Assembly: GCF_036785885.1 (NCBI RefSeq)
Contig: NC_092329.1
Location: forward strand, 1,240,001 to 1,304,000
Length of the DNA: 64,000 nucleotides
Origin: Coffea arabica
Lineage: Eukaryota > Streptophyta > Magnoliopsida > Gentianales > Rubiaceae
Direction of reading: 5' to 3'
The position numbers and the translations under genes are program-made. Under the pieces are notes generated by a model. That model was not told the DNA's origin, ran no database searches, and saw only the letters and a program-made list of their open reading frames with translations. Shown here piece after piece: positions 34,671-47,628 of this stretch (position 1 is its first letter; each line of letters begins with the position of its first letter).

Positions 34671-37600
34671 TCAACATCGTCCCGTCTCTGATTCTCCTGC
34701 AGTTGGGGGTAAAGATGGACTATATGAAAACCAATTTGACCAGAAAAGATAGTTGAAGAAGTTGACGAGGCTAAGAGCAGCTAGGAGCCAATAAAACAGG
34801 TCTAGTCTATCTTTGTTGAGGTCATTATCACTGAGCCAGCCCCCTCCTGAAGGACCAGACGAGGTAATTTTGTTTACTGACGAAACTAGGAGGGAACTCA
34901 AATAGAACCCAAATGAATATGAACAGTAAGTCATTGCGGTAAGAAAGGATTGCATCCCTTCCAAAGACTGTTTGTAGAAGAACTCAACCAGCCCCACAGC
35001 AGTGAACATCTCTGACAGCCCAAATATCAGGAACTGCGGGGCTATCCAGAAAATTGAGAGGCTTTTGTTGAATTCTAAGGCAAAGTTTCTTCTTTTGTTC
35101 TCAATTATTGCAGCTGAAACCATTGAGAAAGATGCAATAAAGAGGCCGATGCCAACCCTTTGCAGAGGGGATATTCCTGATTCCTTTCCTGTAACTTTTC
35201 GGGCTATCGGGACGAATGCAGTCTCATAGAGGGGAACCACAAATATGAGCATGATATAAGGAATAGACTGGAGAGATGCTGGAGGGATCCTGAAATTCTT
35301 GGCGATGCGCGTATTCATTGTAGTTCCTTGTTGGACGGAGAATGTTTGGAGCTGAGCTAATATGGTGTTAAAGATGATCGTGCACGCAAATATGGGGACA
35401 ACAGAGATAAGTATCTTCACTTGCTCCGCTTGTGAAGCACTGCATAATCTCCATCGACTTTCACTCGTCCCAGTTCTATTCTGTATATTCCTGATGCAGC
35501 CATTTTCAACAAACAGCCATGCTTATTTAGTCCAAATCACTTCATTTTATGTTAAAAGAAAGCTCCCTCAAGAATCTGTAACTTCGAGTGCACTAACGAC
35601 TAGAACAATATGTGCGAAGATACCATCATAAAGTCGAATTACACTGGCTAACTCTGTGTTCAACATTTTCAGCAGATTGGTTGCAAATCTATTCATTGTT
35701 CAGAATAACCAAGCAGGGAGAGTGACACAATACACTATCTATTCACTTTTTTATTCAGAACTGTACATGGATAATATTATATTAACCACTAAGAGCCCTT
35801 AAACCATAAACTAATTCATTAGCACTAATCAGATTGATTTTCCAACTTTGTTTTATCTTTTTTCTTTCGGGCAGAACATTGCATTTGATCAATTAAACAT
35901 TATATTATACCTGAGCTTTTCTGTATGCCGGAGACCGATGGCGCTTGCTGACGGGCTAGAAAAGCCTTGGGGCCCTGTGTCTTGGCTTCCATGGGACATC
36001 TCTAACTGGGAAGGGCAAATTTGTTTTCTCTTTGTGATTGCAGCAACAAGAACCTTAAAGAACATGAGTGAGAGAGGGAGAGAGAGAGAGAGAGAGCACC
36101 ATGAGTACAGATCCATCGAAACCGCTGTCGGAAGTGACCATTATATAAGTTGTAATTCTTTCCTTGTATAAATTTCCGGCCCTAACTAGTCATAACCATC
36201 TTGTCACAAGATTGACTACAATCTAGAGACAAGCCTGAGAATCTATCCATTCATGAAACACCAGCACCAGAAATCAAGGCGTGGTGACGTAAGAAGATTT
36301 TATAGGTCATATGAGGTATGCTGATGAAAAACTGAAAAACCAACGGTACCCCGTACTTTCGTGTTGGATCAATGTTAAACTGCATCAAAAAAAAAAAATG
36401 ATCTCGAAAATACAAATCTAATGTGCTCAACGAAACTGATAAGTAACAGGCCAGAAACATGGAAGCTGCCAAAGAAACTACTCCTGCATTAAATAGAACC
36501 AAGGACATAATTACTAGACGAGGATCAATTAAATTACCTGGGCAATAGAAGTGAAAATGCTTCCACGGGGTGGCTTGTTCACGTAAAAAGCAGACCCAGA
36601 AATCAAGCAAAGCAATCCCACGGCCATAACAGCTGCAGAAACTCCAAAGCCTACATCCATCCCTGAATGCGTCTGAACCCAAACTAGAACTGTCAGGGCA
36701 ACAAGCTCCCCGGAGCAAAAGGCGAAATATGCACAGTTGAAATAAGTCGACAGCCTCCTGAATTGCTTGGAATCGTTCTTGCTGAACTGGTCAGCTCCAT
36801 GGGATATGATGTTTGGCTTTAGACAACCGCTTCCTAAGGCTACCAGGTGGAGAGCCAAGAAGAATATCCAGGCCTCGAAGCCTTTTGCTCCCAAACAGTG
36901 ATGGCCTCCAGCAGTGGATGCCATCATGTCACATTTGGGTGGACGCAGTTGCGGTAGATGGGCTTGGACGGCTAATAAGATGAACCCCTGCACCAAAACA
37001 AATCAAAATCAAAACCAGCACATAATACAAGTAGCAACAGAAAATCATGCATGCCCTTATCAGGCCCCCACGAAATGCATATGTGTGTACGATATATAAT
37101 TTTTTTTGGATACGTTGATATTGGCCGGGGAACTTACAGAAAGCTCTACGACGCCGAAAATTAACATGGTCCTAAAACTGCCAAGATAAGAATCAGACAG
37201 GTATCCTCCGAAAAGGGACAACAGGAAAACAGTTCCTACGAAGTTTGTTACGATGTTAGCCGACTTGGACAGAGGGAAGTGCATCTCGTTGAATACATAG
37301 GTAATCAGATTGTTCCCAACAGCAGCAATTGCCATCATTTCGAAAGCTTGAAGGCCTGCAGAATGATTCGACGACAAAAAATGTGAAAGGAAACGTGTCA
37401 AGAGCTGCAGAATGATAAAGGTTGGGGACAGGTGCAAAATGGGAAAGCACTATTGATTAGAAAAGGCATCGTTGCTAATGCTTCACATAGATACATGTAC
37501 GTAGTACTAGCTTCCATCCTAGCAACCGGTCCAACCAGCATACGATGACGATGATATGCTGGAGTATGTATAAATTAGCAAGCAGGTGAAGATTACGGTC

Positions 37601-37953
37601 GAAAAAAGACCGGAAGATTAGTAACCGGCGGGAAGAAGCGTTTAACATAAGTTATGCATGGATGGTGATGATGATGCTTGAACATACTAAGATGATAGGG
37701 TGGGGAGAAGATGTTGCAAGTAAAAGTGATGAGTTGAGATGATGAGTGAGAAGAGTGGAGGAGTAGAAAGACCTAGTACAAAAGCAGCAGCAGTCATTCC
37801 GCCATGCTGGTTAGGTTGGCAAGTAGGTCTGCCTCTCCAATCAACTAAAATCTCCTCAAAACTACATGGCGACTCATGTCGTCGATCATGGGACACACCA
37901 GCTTCTTCTTTGAAATTCTCTCCTGCAGCTGTCTCCACCTTGTTACCCGCCAT
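34671..37953 (-). CDS. NPF4.4: NPF4-type (NRT1/PTR family) membrane transporter
   Basis: Major-facilitator transporter; the NPF4 clade includes abscisic acid and gibberellin carriers and a nitrate carrier. Exons, read right to left: 37953-37773, 37355-37138, 36987-36538, 36053-35911, 35490-34671, giving 603 aa in phase. Recognisable parts: VDWRGRPTCQPNQHGGMTAA before the first membrane segment; LQAFEMMAIAAVGNNLITYV; NEMHFPLSKSANIVTNFVG; GGYLSDSYLG; the central loop; and LQTFSVQQGTTMNT and PPASLQSIPYIMLIF in the C-terminal half. About 12 membrane segments are expected. The ExxE(R/K) motif of many NPF proteins is replaced by QAFEMM, as I recall for NPF4.3/4.4. Oddity: just outside the predicted start of the last exon, the translated frame reads FVENGCIR, resembling the family's FLDKACI, but no in-phase acceptor precedes it, so the central loop appears shortened. 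Substrate cannot be deduced. Confidence 0.93.
36069..36096. repeat. (GA)n tract next to an NPF4 splice acceptor
   Basis: On the coding strand this is a CT-rich tract just upstream of the exon 4 acceptor (ctttaag|GTTCTT). It probably serves as an extended polypyrimidine tract, and its length is likely to vary. Confidence 0.8.
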
Positions 37954-40900
37954 CGACCCTCTTAATTTCCTGCGCGGCCTTATAAGCTAGTAATTTCTTA
38001 TTAATTCCTTTCCCTGCGTTGAGTGAGTCCAGGTCGTGTATATATATACACATGCATAGTAAAGGGCGAAGAGAAAATTAGCCTCTCATGCTCTGTTTCA
38101 ATTTCAATCGATGCTGCTAGAAGAATCAAGGATCTTTGACTGCTACCTAAAAAAAAAAAAAAAAAAATTAACATACAAAACTCTAGGCATACACTCCTAC
38201 GTGAGAAATGAATACTTACTTGTAGTGGAGTATTAATAGAGTGGTGCGTAAAAAGAAGCAAAATTAGCTTTTATTTGTAGTGTTTGATCACTTAATTTGT
38301 TTTTTTTTTTTAAAAAAAAAAAAGCATTCTTTTTGTCCTTAAAGTTACTTAGAGACAAATCGCATTTATATATATATTTTTTTGTTTTTTTGCTTCCACA
38401 GCAACACTTGGTCATTGCAGTAATGATCGATCCTCAACATTCATCTCATTATTATTATTAGTATTAGTATTATTTTACTTTTCAGGGTTAGTAGCAGTAT
38501 CATTTTGCTTTTGCAGTGAGTGAGTAACGCACTGCAGTTGACTGTTGTGCAATTGTGGCGTGGCCCCACGAGGCACCAAGTTCTCAATTCAGCGCCATAC
38601 GATGATACCAAGGATACGAATGGAAGGGGTCAATTCGCCGCGATAAAGTGACTCTCTGTTTAAAAAATTTAAGATAAATATAAAATACATTTATCTAATT
38701 CAACAGTGATTCAATTTTTTTTAATTATTTTTAAATTTTTTCAGGCCTTCTCCTCCGTTTAGCACTTTAGCGTATCGTATCGATAAAAAAAAAAAAAAAA
38801 TTATTATTAAAGGAGGGGAAGGATCCATTCAATCAGGATCGGTCCATCATACGACCCGACCCGACCCGACGCGCATGTGTAATCGAACGGGACTTTGGGA
38901 TCATATATCATATTCGTGCGGCTAGCAGCCTAGCATTTAAAGTGCTCTACGGTCTACGTACGTGTTGCCCACCACCACAAGAAATGGGTATTCTTTTCTG
39001 ACAAAAGTAAAATTTCCACCCCAAAATACAACAATAATGTTAGAAGCATGCAGAAGATATATACATTTATCAATAATACCCACCCGGCGGCGCCTCATAC
39101 TCATACGGGTACGTACTCGGTTGTGGTTTTGGTACGTCCTCTCTCGGCATCGCGGTTGGTGAGGGGCGGGCCGGGAGGCAAAAGCCATTTGTGATGATAA
39201 TTTGCATTAATGGAGCATGCATGATTAAATGGATGGATGAATCACAAACCAACTTTTAATTTCAACCAACAGTTTCCTCCTAATTAATTACTACTACTAC
39301 TTTACTCGTGATGATTTGCTACTATTACTACTGCTGCTTCCTAATTAATTACCAATTTGGTTAATGTTTTGTGGTAATTGCGCGTCAAACGACGGGCCGT
39401 CACCAACTCCATCCACCATTTTATACGCGCGCGCGCACACATATATATATATATATACACACACCGCACCAAGTCATGGAATATATATAATTAAGTGAAT
39501 AGCTAGCTAGATGGCATGCATGGCAACAGCAGAACAATGAACCTTGACAATAATTTCTTTCCTTTTAGCCAGCGTCCTTATTATCATTGTATCTATGTAG
39601 GAAACCAATAATAATAATAAAGGAGTACATACGATCGCTAGTGATCTTTTCATTGATTAAGTAAACTTTGTGTTGGGGATAATATATAGTTTGTAAGCCC
39701 TCTAAGCTAGTCAGAGACTTGCTAACCTGCTATTAATAGTCCCAAGCTATATATCCATGAAGAACATTTTGTTCTCCCTTGTGCCTCCCTCCATCTCTAT
39801 TATTGTCGTCTTTCTTGATGAAATGGTGAGTTACGTACGACTGCTAGTCAGGTTCTAAATATCACACGGTATCAAGTTTCTAGCAACTTAAGGCTGGCAA
39901 CTCACTTGGAGGATATAAAAGGTCTTTGCTCAATGTTTAGGAAATGCTCATTTGATAGATTGCCCGTTGATATGGATAGACTCAGTGCTAAACTGAGCAG
40001 ATTAGCTATGCTTATACTTTGATGATGAACTTTAAGTTCATTAGTGGCCTAGTCCACTTTTGTAAAGTCAAATTTGAGCCCTTGTTCAAAAAATATAGTT
40101 TTACTTTTTTATTATGATAAAATTTCTATTGTTTTCGAAAAAAAAAAAAAAAAAGACGTACGCCTGCTGGTATTCCGCCTAGGGTGGAAAGTGAGCGAGC
40201 CCTGTGCGTAGCTTCCAATTGCTAGCAAATGAAAGCAACTTTTCTTTTTATTATTAATTAGTATTATTCTTCTACTTCCACACATTGACTGCGCCCAAAC
40301 AATTTCGTTGAATACTACTAATACACAGTGAGTTATTGATTACTTTTGTCTCCTCACCGCAAACTTAAAACGTTGACCACCCAGACATGCATGTGGTACC
40401 CTATGCTCGCTGGTAAGATTTTCCATCATAATTATCAATCCATACCATACAGTTATATATATATATATGAATGCAAATAAATAATGCACAATTTGAGATC
40501 TCAGACGTATGATATTGGATTTGTGGCTGCTAATACTTCTGTATGGGTCACTCACTCAGAGGAGAGGAGTACAAGGAGGAGTGGCTCGGTGCCCCATATT
40601 CGTTGACCAAAAGGATCAAACCCTATTATATTGCCCGTTCATGATATGATTCATGTGGCATCTAGGATATTTTTGGATTACATAATGGGATTTAGAAGTT
40701 TTGAAATTACTTGATTCCCTCACCCAAAGTGGCCAACAAAATCTTCGATCTTCATGATTTTTTTTTCCCTCTCTTGCTCACGGCCATAATGGTAAGTGGT
40801 TTAGCTTTTAGCAAAGAGTACACAGTTTTTATTTATTTTCATCCCAAACTTTCGTAATGTACGTGGAGATTGTGCTTGATTGTACGTAGGAGAGTCAAAT

Positions 40901-41875
40901 GCTTTCTTGTTTTCAAGGTACGCAAAACTATTACGAATTAATTTGGTTTCCATGCACTCAGTTTCAATCTATTTAATCGTATATATATCTCTGTTTTTAG
41001 GCGTTGGAGTTAGCCTTGGACTGTATATGCAACTTTCGTCCTGATCAACTCTTTCTTGCCACATTCTTCTTCAAGTTTTAAATTTAATAGCTTAGCTTTA
41101 TGTAGGATAGATTAAAAATAGCGTGGGAAAATATTCAGTGAGTTTCATGATTTTGAAACGTCAATAGTTCAATGATTAATATACGGCTCGTAAATTTCAA
41201 TAGAAACTTGATTTCTCTTTTTGTTTTTTCAAAGATATGATCCTGCAGTTTAGTTTGTGATGTCTAATCAAAGAGATTAGATGCAGAATATGATGTTACA
41301 ACTGTCTTAAACACCAATATTTCCCTCATGTGAATCAGTATTAATGGAGAGTAAATTTAATTATTGCATGTAATTCATTGCCTTTGAGTGGTAAGCATTT
41401 CAATAAATTGCTGGTTATTATGAGTATATGCATTTGAATCCCTCCTCCTCTCACTTTCTATGTTTATAAAGTTCTAAATTCTTTTCATTTGAATCCACAA
41501 TATATATATATATATATATATTGGCAAAAAAAAAAAAAAACAAAGCTGATGAAAACCTAGCTATTATATATTCTGCCTTTTTATTGAGCACAAAAGTCTA
41601 TCAAGGGTCGTATGGAAGGTAATCTCATTCTCACAAGACCAGCTAATGTAATGGTAATTGGGTGAAGAATTCATAATCGATCTTAGGCTGCCTCAAAAAT
41701 ATACTATGCATAATCCCGTCCGACCGCACTTGTGTACTTGAAACCAAGAAAGCAAGAAAAAAGAGACATTAATTATAAGTATCCAACAATTAATGCAGTT
41801 ACATAAAAAATGAGGAGGCCTGAAATCGCAAATTAAAGGCTTCTTCCCTTCCCACACTTAATTGATACAAATTGA

Positions 41876-41876
41876 G

Positions 41877-41912
<36 letters not shown>

Positions 41913-41982
41913 ATGTGTGTGTGTGTGTGCAGTCAGGCCCGTAAGGATTGATCCGGACACCCCTGTGTCAACAAAAAAAAAA

Positions 41983-42015
<33 letters not shown>

Positions 42016-42065
42016 CATACATACCAAATATATATATATATATATGTATGTATAAGTATGTATGT
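41876..42065. repeat. Compound TA/TG/TATG microsatellite block
   Basis: Successive runs of TA, TGTG and ATAC/TATG units are interrupted by about 50 bases of unique sequence (about 41931-41980). Likely highly polymorphic. Confidence 0.9.
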
Positions 42066-44909
42066 ATTGGGCGGGCGGCATGTTAGGTCAAGCAGATATA
42101 TATAGTGGCGAAAATAGAGGGTGGTGTCCGGTGTGGCTCCGTGAACCTCGCTTTACCAGCCATCAAAAATCGCCAATTTGGAGTGGAGGATCTAGAGAGG
42201 CCAACGTCCCTAATTATCCTCCACATGTGAATATACAAGCCCTTGTTTGGTATCCAAGACTTTCTCCGTTCCATTTCATATTTGGTACTTTAGACCTTTT
42301 TATGTTTCAAAGCCCTTTCTCCTTATAAAGCTCATTTTTATTTAATTTTTTACTTTTTTGAAAGCCTCATTTGTCATAAAATTCTAAAGAAATCTCTTTA
42401 CATCTTTATTCTAGTGATTTCATGTCATTTAGTTTTGTTTTATAAACTAGTGATTTTACTACCGATGAGAACAAAAGGTTAAAATAAAGATTCACATTCC
42501 AAAATTAATAAAATAGAATAATTGAGTTATTTCAATAAATACATAAGTTGTTGTTGAATTTAAAACAAAGAAAGTCAAAATTTCCTATATAAGTTAAATA
42601 ACTAACAAAGCACAAATATATAAAACAAAATGTAAAAGATGCAATATCTTAGATATATTTTAGGGTAATTAAGTCAAATTTGTATAGATTTCATTCCATT
42701 TTGACATCTAAAAATTAATTACCCTAAACATTAAAAACATAATGAACATTCCATTTGGAGTTACCAGACACTAAGGCTTCCATTAATAATTCAATTTAGC
42801 ACTTAAACATAGTACGTTCAAACCTTAATACATTCAAACATGTTTGATAACAAAAAAAATAGAATGCCTTAATTAATTAAGTCGCTCTGAATTGTTTAGT
42901 CAGAACTTACTCAAAACAATAAGGTCCCATTTGATAAAACTAAACCTAAATTCTGAGTTCTAAATTCTAAACATGGAAACAATTAATTTGCTAAATTTTA
43001 AGCGCTAAAAATAAATATATAATGTCTGAACCTTAATACTGAATCTATCTATAGCGTTTGATAAATATCTAAAATTTAATGCTTAATAAGCTAAATTATA
43101 TAATTTTGCTTTGCTATCTTTTCATTCGAAAAAAGAGCACATGATTTAATTAGCTTGAAATTGTTAGGTATGAAAAATACAATAATTATTTTTAGATTAT
43201 TTTGAGTGTAAAGGCATCTTGGATGAAAAGATTTTTTCATTTTGGGCATTTTGAGATGTACCAAAAATGAGGTTATATTGACGATAGTATCTATCAAGAT
43301 TTTTTTTTTTTTTTGAAAGTGTAAGTGAGAGATCTTAAACACTCTCTTCCCGTGCCATCCAATTTATTCCTCCCCTATCTATCAAGACTCACACTTTCTA
43401 GCAACATGAATCAAATAATCAAACAATTATATTCATCCAAAAAGCATTGTCCATATTTATTGATACTAAGAATATTTATTTGTGTCTTAACATCGTACCA
43501 AATTTCTTGTCTTCGATATTTTTTTATTAACCCTTTTTGGCCTTTCCTGAAACAATATGCAGCGAGGTGCGTCACTCGAAGATAAAAGCAATTCGATAAT
43601 GCAACGTCCTGTATCTTACACCCGACAAGGCACATGACGCCCATATTCAGCACTTTTATGGCCAACTCAAACTTTAAATCGTTTGTGCGTTTGAAATTAA
43701 TGGTAACCTCCGCCGATTAGGATTAAGAAATACTTTTTAAGTGATGAGCACAAGAGCTGATCATTAAATCTGTTTGTTTGGTGTCTGCCTTTAGTGAGAC
43801 AGCTACTGTGCCCAAAGCCATTGAAGATTTGTTGGCCTTGCTTGAGCCATCGTCGATTCATAGTGGAAAGATAAAATTCATACACAAGATTCGATGCATA
43901 ATTAATCTACCGGCAAGTCTCGATGTGTAAAACATCCAAAGAAAGGTACCCAAATCTTATACAGTACGATTTCTTGTCACAGGAAGAGGAAGAAAAAAAA
44001 AAAAAAAAAGAACTGAACAATACAAATCAGGAAGACATTTCATTCGAATCTGCCAAAGTTTTTCTTCTTGTTCAGAACTTTAAAAGAATAAAAAGTTCTT
44101 AATCTGAAGAGGGGATAACAGGTATTAGCTTTTTTGGGGTACAAGAACTACGGCCAAAGTTCCCACGATCAGGTGTAAGCATTCCTGATTTTGTTTACCG
44201 ACAATATACCCTTCGGAAACACCCCCAAAAAAAAAAAAAAAAAGGACTTTCGGAAACCGATTGTAGTAAATACGCAGGGAATGCATGAATAAATTAGTAT
44301 GATATTACTTTAGAAAGGTTTGGTTCCAATAGCTAGCTTGGGCAGGTATCGGAGCCCCAATTAAAGCCTAGAATTGAATACACAGGATCACGTAGGTAGT
44401 TAAAAAGTGTTACTACTTAAAACAATTGAAACTTGAGCTCTTTCTGCTTTTGGCAATGGTTCTTAGACAGGGAGTGGTACATGCTTATGAAGTTCTCTTT
44501 AGAAACAGAAGCTTTGTGGTATGAGTATAACCTTACCTAACCCGGCCGGGCTGTACGTGTACGTACGTATATTCTTCGCCATGATACGGTATGTATATAC
44601 AGGGTAAGGACTCAAGTGTCTGCGTCAGTCGACCACGACGATAAATATATGCGGACTGCCTTTTTTAACTAGCACCATAATGAAGAAAAGCTAGCATCAT
44701 AATGAAGACGAGTAAGTGGTAAGGTCAACTCCACCAATGTCCCTCAACTACTGCATTTCGAAATGCTTATAATTTCAGGTTTCAATACACAGACAGGCGA
44801 CAGCGTCTCGTCTCATATATCTGAAGGAAATTGATAAACAGGTGCGGAGTGCAGGCAAACGGACGCACGAAACTCTTGTTTGTAGCACAACCAAAAAGGC
44901 AGCCGAACC

Positions 44910-45296
44910 TAGGGGTATATTCGAGCCGAGTCGAGTTCGAGTACCGCTATACTCGAGCTCGACTCGACTATAATATAATTATACTCGATCTCGATCGAGT
45001 CGGAGAATCACAGTTCGAGTTCGAGCTCGATCGAGTCCTTAAAAAGCTCGAGCTCGACTCGATAAGAGTACTCACCGGTAATTTCTCAGAATTTATTTAC
45101 CTATATTAGTAATTTTATATATAATTTTTTTTTAATTTTTTATGTGATACTCGATAGAGCTCGTCGAGCTCTGGAGTATCAAATTTCTGAGTTCGAACTA
45201 GACTCGATAGCTCTAACGAGCAGCTCGAAATCGAGCTCGAGCTCGATGAAGCGAGTTCGAGCTCAAGTCGAGCAACTTGAATCAGCTCCACCCCTA
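44910..45296. mobile_element. hAT-type MITE, 387 bp, second copy type
   Basis: The target duplication is 8 bp with one mismatch (GCCGAACC at 44902-44909, GCCCAACC at 45297-45304). The ends read TAGGGGTATATTCGAGCC and the complement of TAGGGGTGGAGCTGATTC. The core is rich in gagctcga repeats, similar in style to the element at 26515-26927. It has no transposase. The slight mismatch suggests a somewhat older insertion. Confidence 0.8.
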
Positions 45297-45777
45297 GCCC
45301 AACCCCTCTCCATGTATATATATATATATATATATATGTACACTTCGCACGCAGCCCACCAAGCGATCACCATATCTTTCCAACACTGACTATTGTACGA
45401 GTTAATGATGCTCCTTGTTGGATTTTTATATAAGAAAGAAAAGACATCAGCACCTCAGATGAAGCAGCAAAAATTACTACTTGGGTTTATCAATGCATGC
45501 GTTACTGTTGATTACACCAACAACTCCCCTTTTCCAATGCTTTTCTCCATTCGTTTTGAGACTTGTGGCCGGGCACAAGCTTAGCACTTTCAAACAAATT
45601 AAAGTCGAACACCATTTTTTTTTTTTGTTTCCAAAAGCCATCATATTCATGCCTTTGCGTAGCATATAAAACATGTTGGTTACTCCATGATTAATTGGGA
45701 AACTTTAGTGAACCACAACAAAAGAGAGGTCCTCCCTCGTAGTCGTAGGTTGATCTTTCTTTGGGCAAAATGCTTTG

Positions 45778-45812
<35 letters not shown>

Positions 45813-47628
45813 AACCGAACCTTGCCACTGTAACCCAAGTGTCTCTTCCACGTTCCAAGTCCATATAGGGACTTAAAGATCCCCGCTCATCTTTATCCAT
45901 CGTATCTGTGGACATATGAGTGTGTTACGTGAATGCTATTGTTTCTTAATTTTGGTAGAAATTCTACAAATCTGAGTGGTTTCTTGGTCCTCCGCCGGTA
46001 CTTGTGGATTCAGAGGGACACCATTTGCTGCTCAAACCGCAGCGGCAAATGCTATTCGTACAATAGTAGGAGTGGGCTGGTCATTCTTAAAAATTTAATT
46101 TAAGGTTAACATATTATTGTCTACACTATTTCTTAAAAATTTTGTTTATACAGGTAGATTTAGATTCACCGCAATCTCTATCTATATTTGAAAATTTTTT
46201 TTGTACCTACGTACGTGTTATGTATGAATCTAGCTACACCTACTTATGCGAAAGGAGGGGAAAAAAAAAAACATTGTCACGATGTGATTGTAGGGAACAT
46301 CAACATTAACCGTTTAATTTAACTAGTATTATAATTTTTGTCTTCTCTTAATGCTGCGGGCTTTCGTTATAGTTAATCTTGTCGCCTTGTCTCGAGGCAA
46401 CCGTTGATCAATGCTCCTTACCAGTGGACGGGTAAAGGCTCACTACATAACATGCATGCAACTGCATGTATGTAAATTTTACAAAGAAATAATGGTTAAT
46501 TATCATATTAATTACATTTGGCTCTCTTGAGGGTTGACCAAATTTTGGAACGAAGCATGTGATTTGATCGGCTTACATGTATCCCACTTCCCCTCTATGA
46601 GTGAGGGTGTTCAAAGCAAATTAATCTGAGTACTGCAATGACAAAAGCGTACTTACTCTGCAAGAAAGTATATATGTTGAGTTTCTCATCTTCTAAATTT
46701 TTAACAGTACTGAGGGTGTCCAGAGCACATTCTCGCCCCTATCTTGCATTTTTTCCCCTACCCATTTGTACTCCTCACCATCCCTAGGAAATTATGATGT
46801 TAGATGGATAGGATATAGTATGTGAAAGGCTTTTAAAATCTATTAGGATGAACAATACCATGTCTAAAACCTTTGGGTGGAAATAGGCCGCGCCACAAAC
46901 ATGAAACGTCTCAGTCTCAGACAGTGCAATGGCAGTGGGGTTCTAGGAATTTCTTCTTTTGGGTTTTTTTTTTTTGGTGAAAATTAAATTAAATTGGGAA
47001 AGCCTCCAAATACAATAGGGGCAGTATATGTGAGGATGTGCATGATGGATGGCAAAGTATGTACTTTTAGCTAGTGCATTTAGAAAAATCCGTCTTAAAG
47101 AACTGATGGGATGAGCATGCACTAGCTAATTAAGAGAAAAGAAAAACGAGAAAAATGCATTTGCTTGATCTAAATATAAGGCACTGGTGAAAATATGCGC
47201 GGAGCAAATAACTTTGTCAGTGTTCGTGTGGAGAAGTACTATCTCCAAGGAAGACCTGACCAACCTCGTATGGTTCAAGTTCTAATTTTATCGAACAAAA
47301 GTTAACTATGACGGAAATCATGAAAGTTTTTGTTTATGATGCAACAGCTTTCACATGATTGCTTCTTCTACGATCCAAACAAACGACAAGAGGGAGGCAA
47401 TTAAAAAGCAAAACAAACTGGCCGTTGCAAAGGGCATACTAAAACTAGGAAAAAGCCACCTGCAGAAGCCACAATTCATGAGTTTGCTTACATAATACTA
47501 CATGGGAAGCCGTTCCAGGGGATAAACTTCGAATCGCCAACCTTTTCTTTATATGCATGTTTCCTGATCTAGCAAGAGACTGACTAGCATTAGTGGCACA
47601 CGACAAAGAAACAAGTGAGCAGGAAGAA

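Larger units (their letters stand above)
37954..47628. other. Gene-poor 9.7-kb region between NPF4 and the GDSL gene
   Basis: The first few hundred bases are the NPF4 promoter and leader. The remainder has no ORF with a recognisable family. It is AT-rich with many microsatellites: TA runs near 39438-39456, 40453-40468, 41500-41520, 41876-42048, 45316-45338 and 45781-45811, and A runs at several places. It also holds a hAT-type MITE (44910-45296). I see no convincing non-coding RNA gene, but an unspliced long RNA could not be excluded by reading. Confidence 0.6.

Noticed and set aside
41872-42328. ORFs in the TA/TG microsatellite block
   Set aside because: Translations are repeats of Tyr-Ile or short unique stretches with no family; simple-sequence artefacts.
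43411-43885. Two minus-strand ORFs that look mildly coding
   Set aside because: No start context, splice structure or family motif could be found; left as intergenic.
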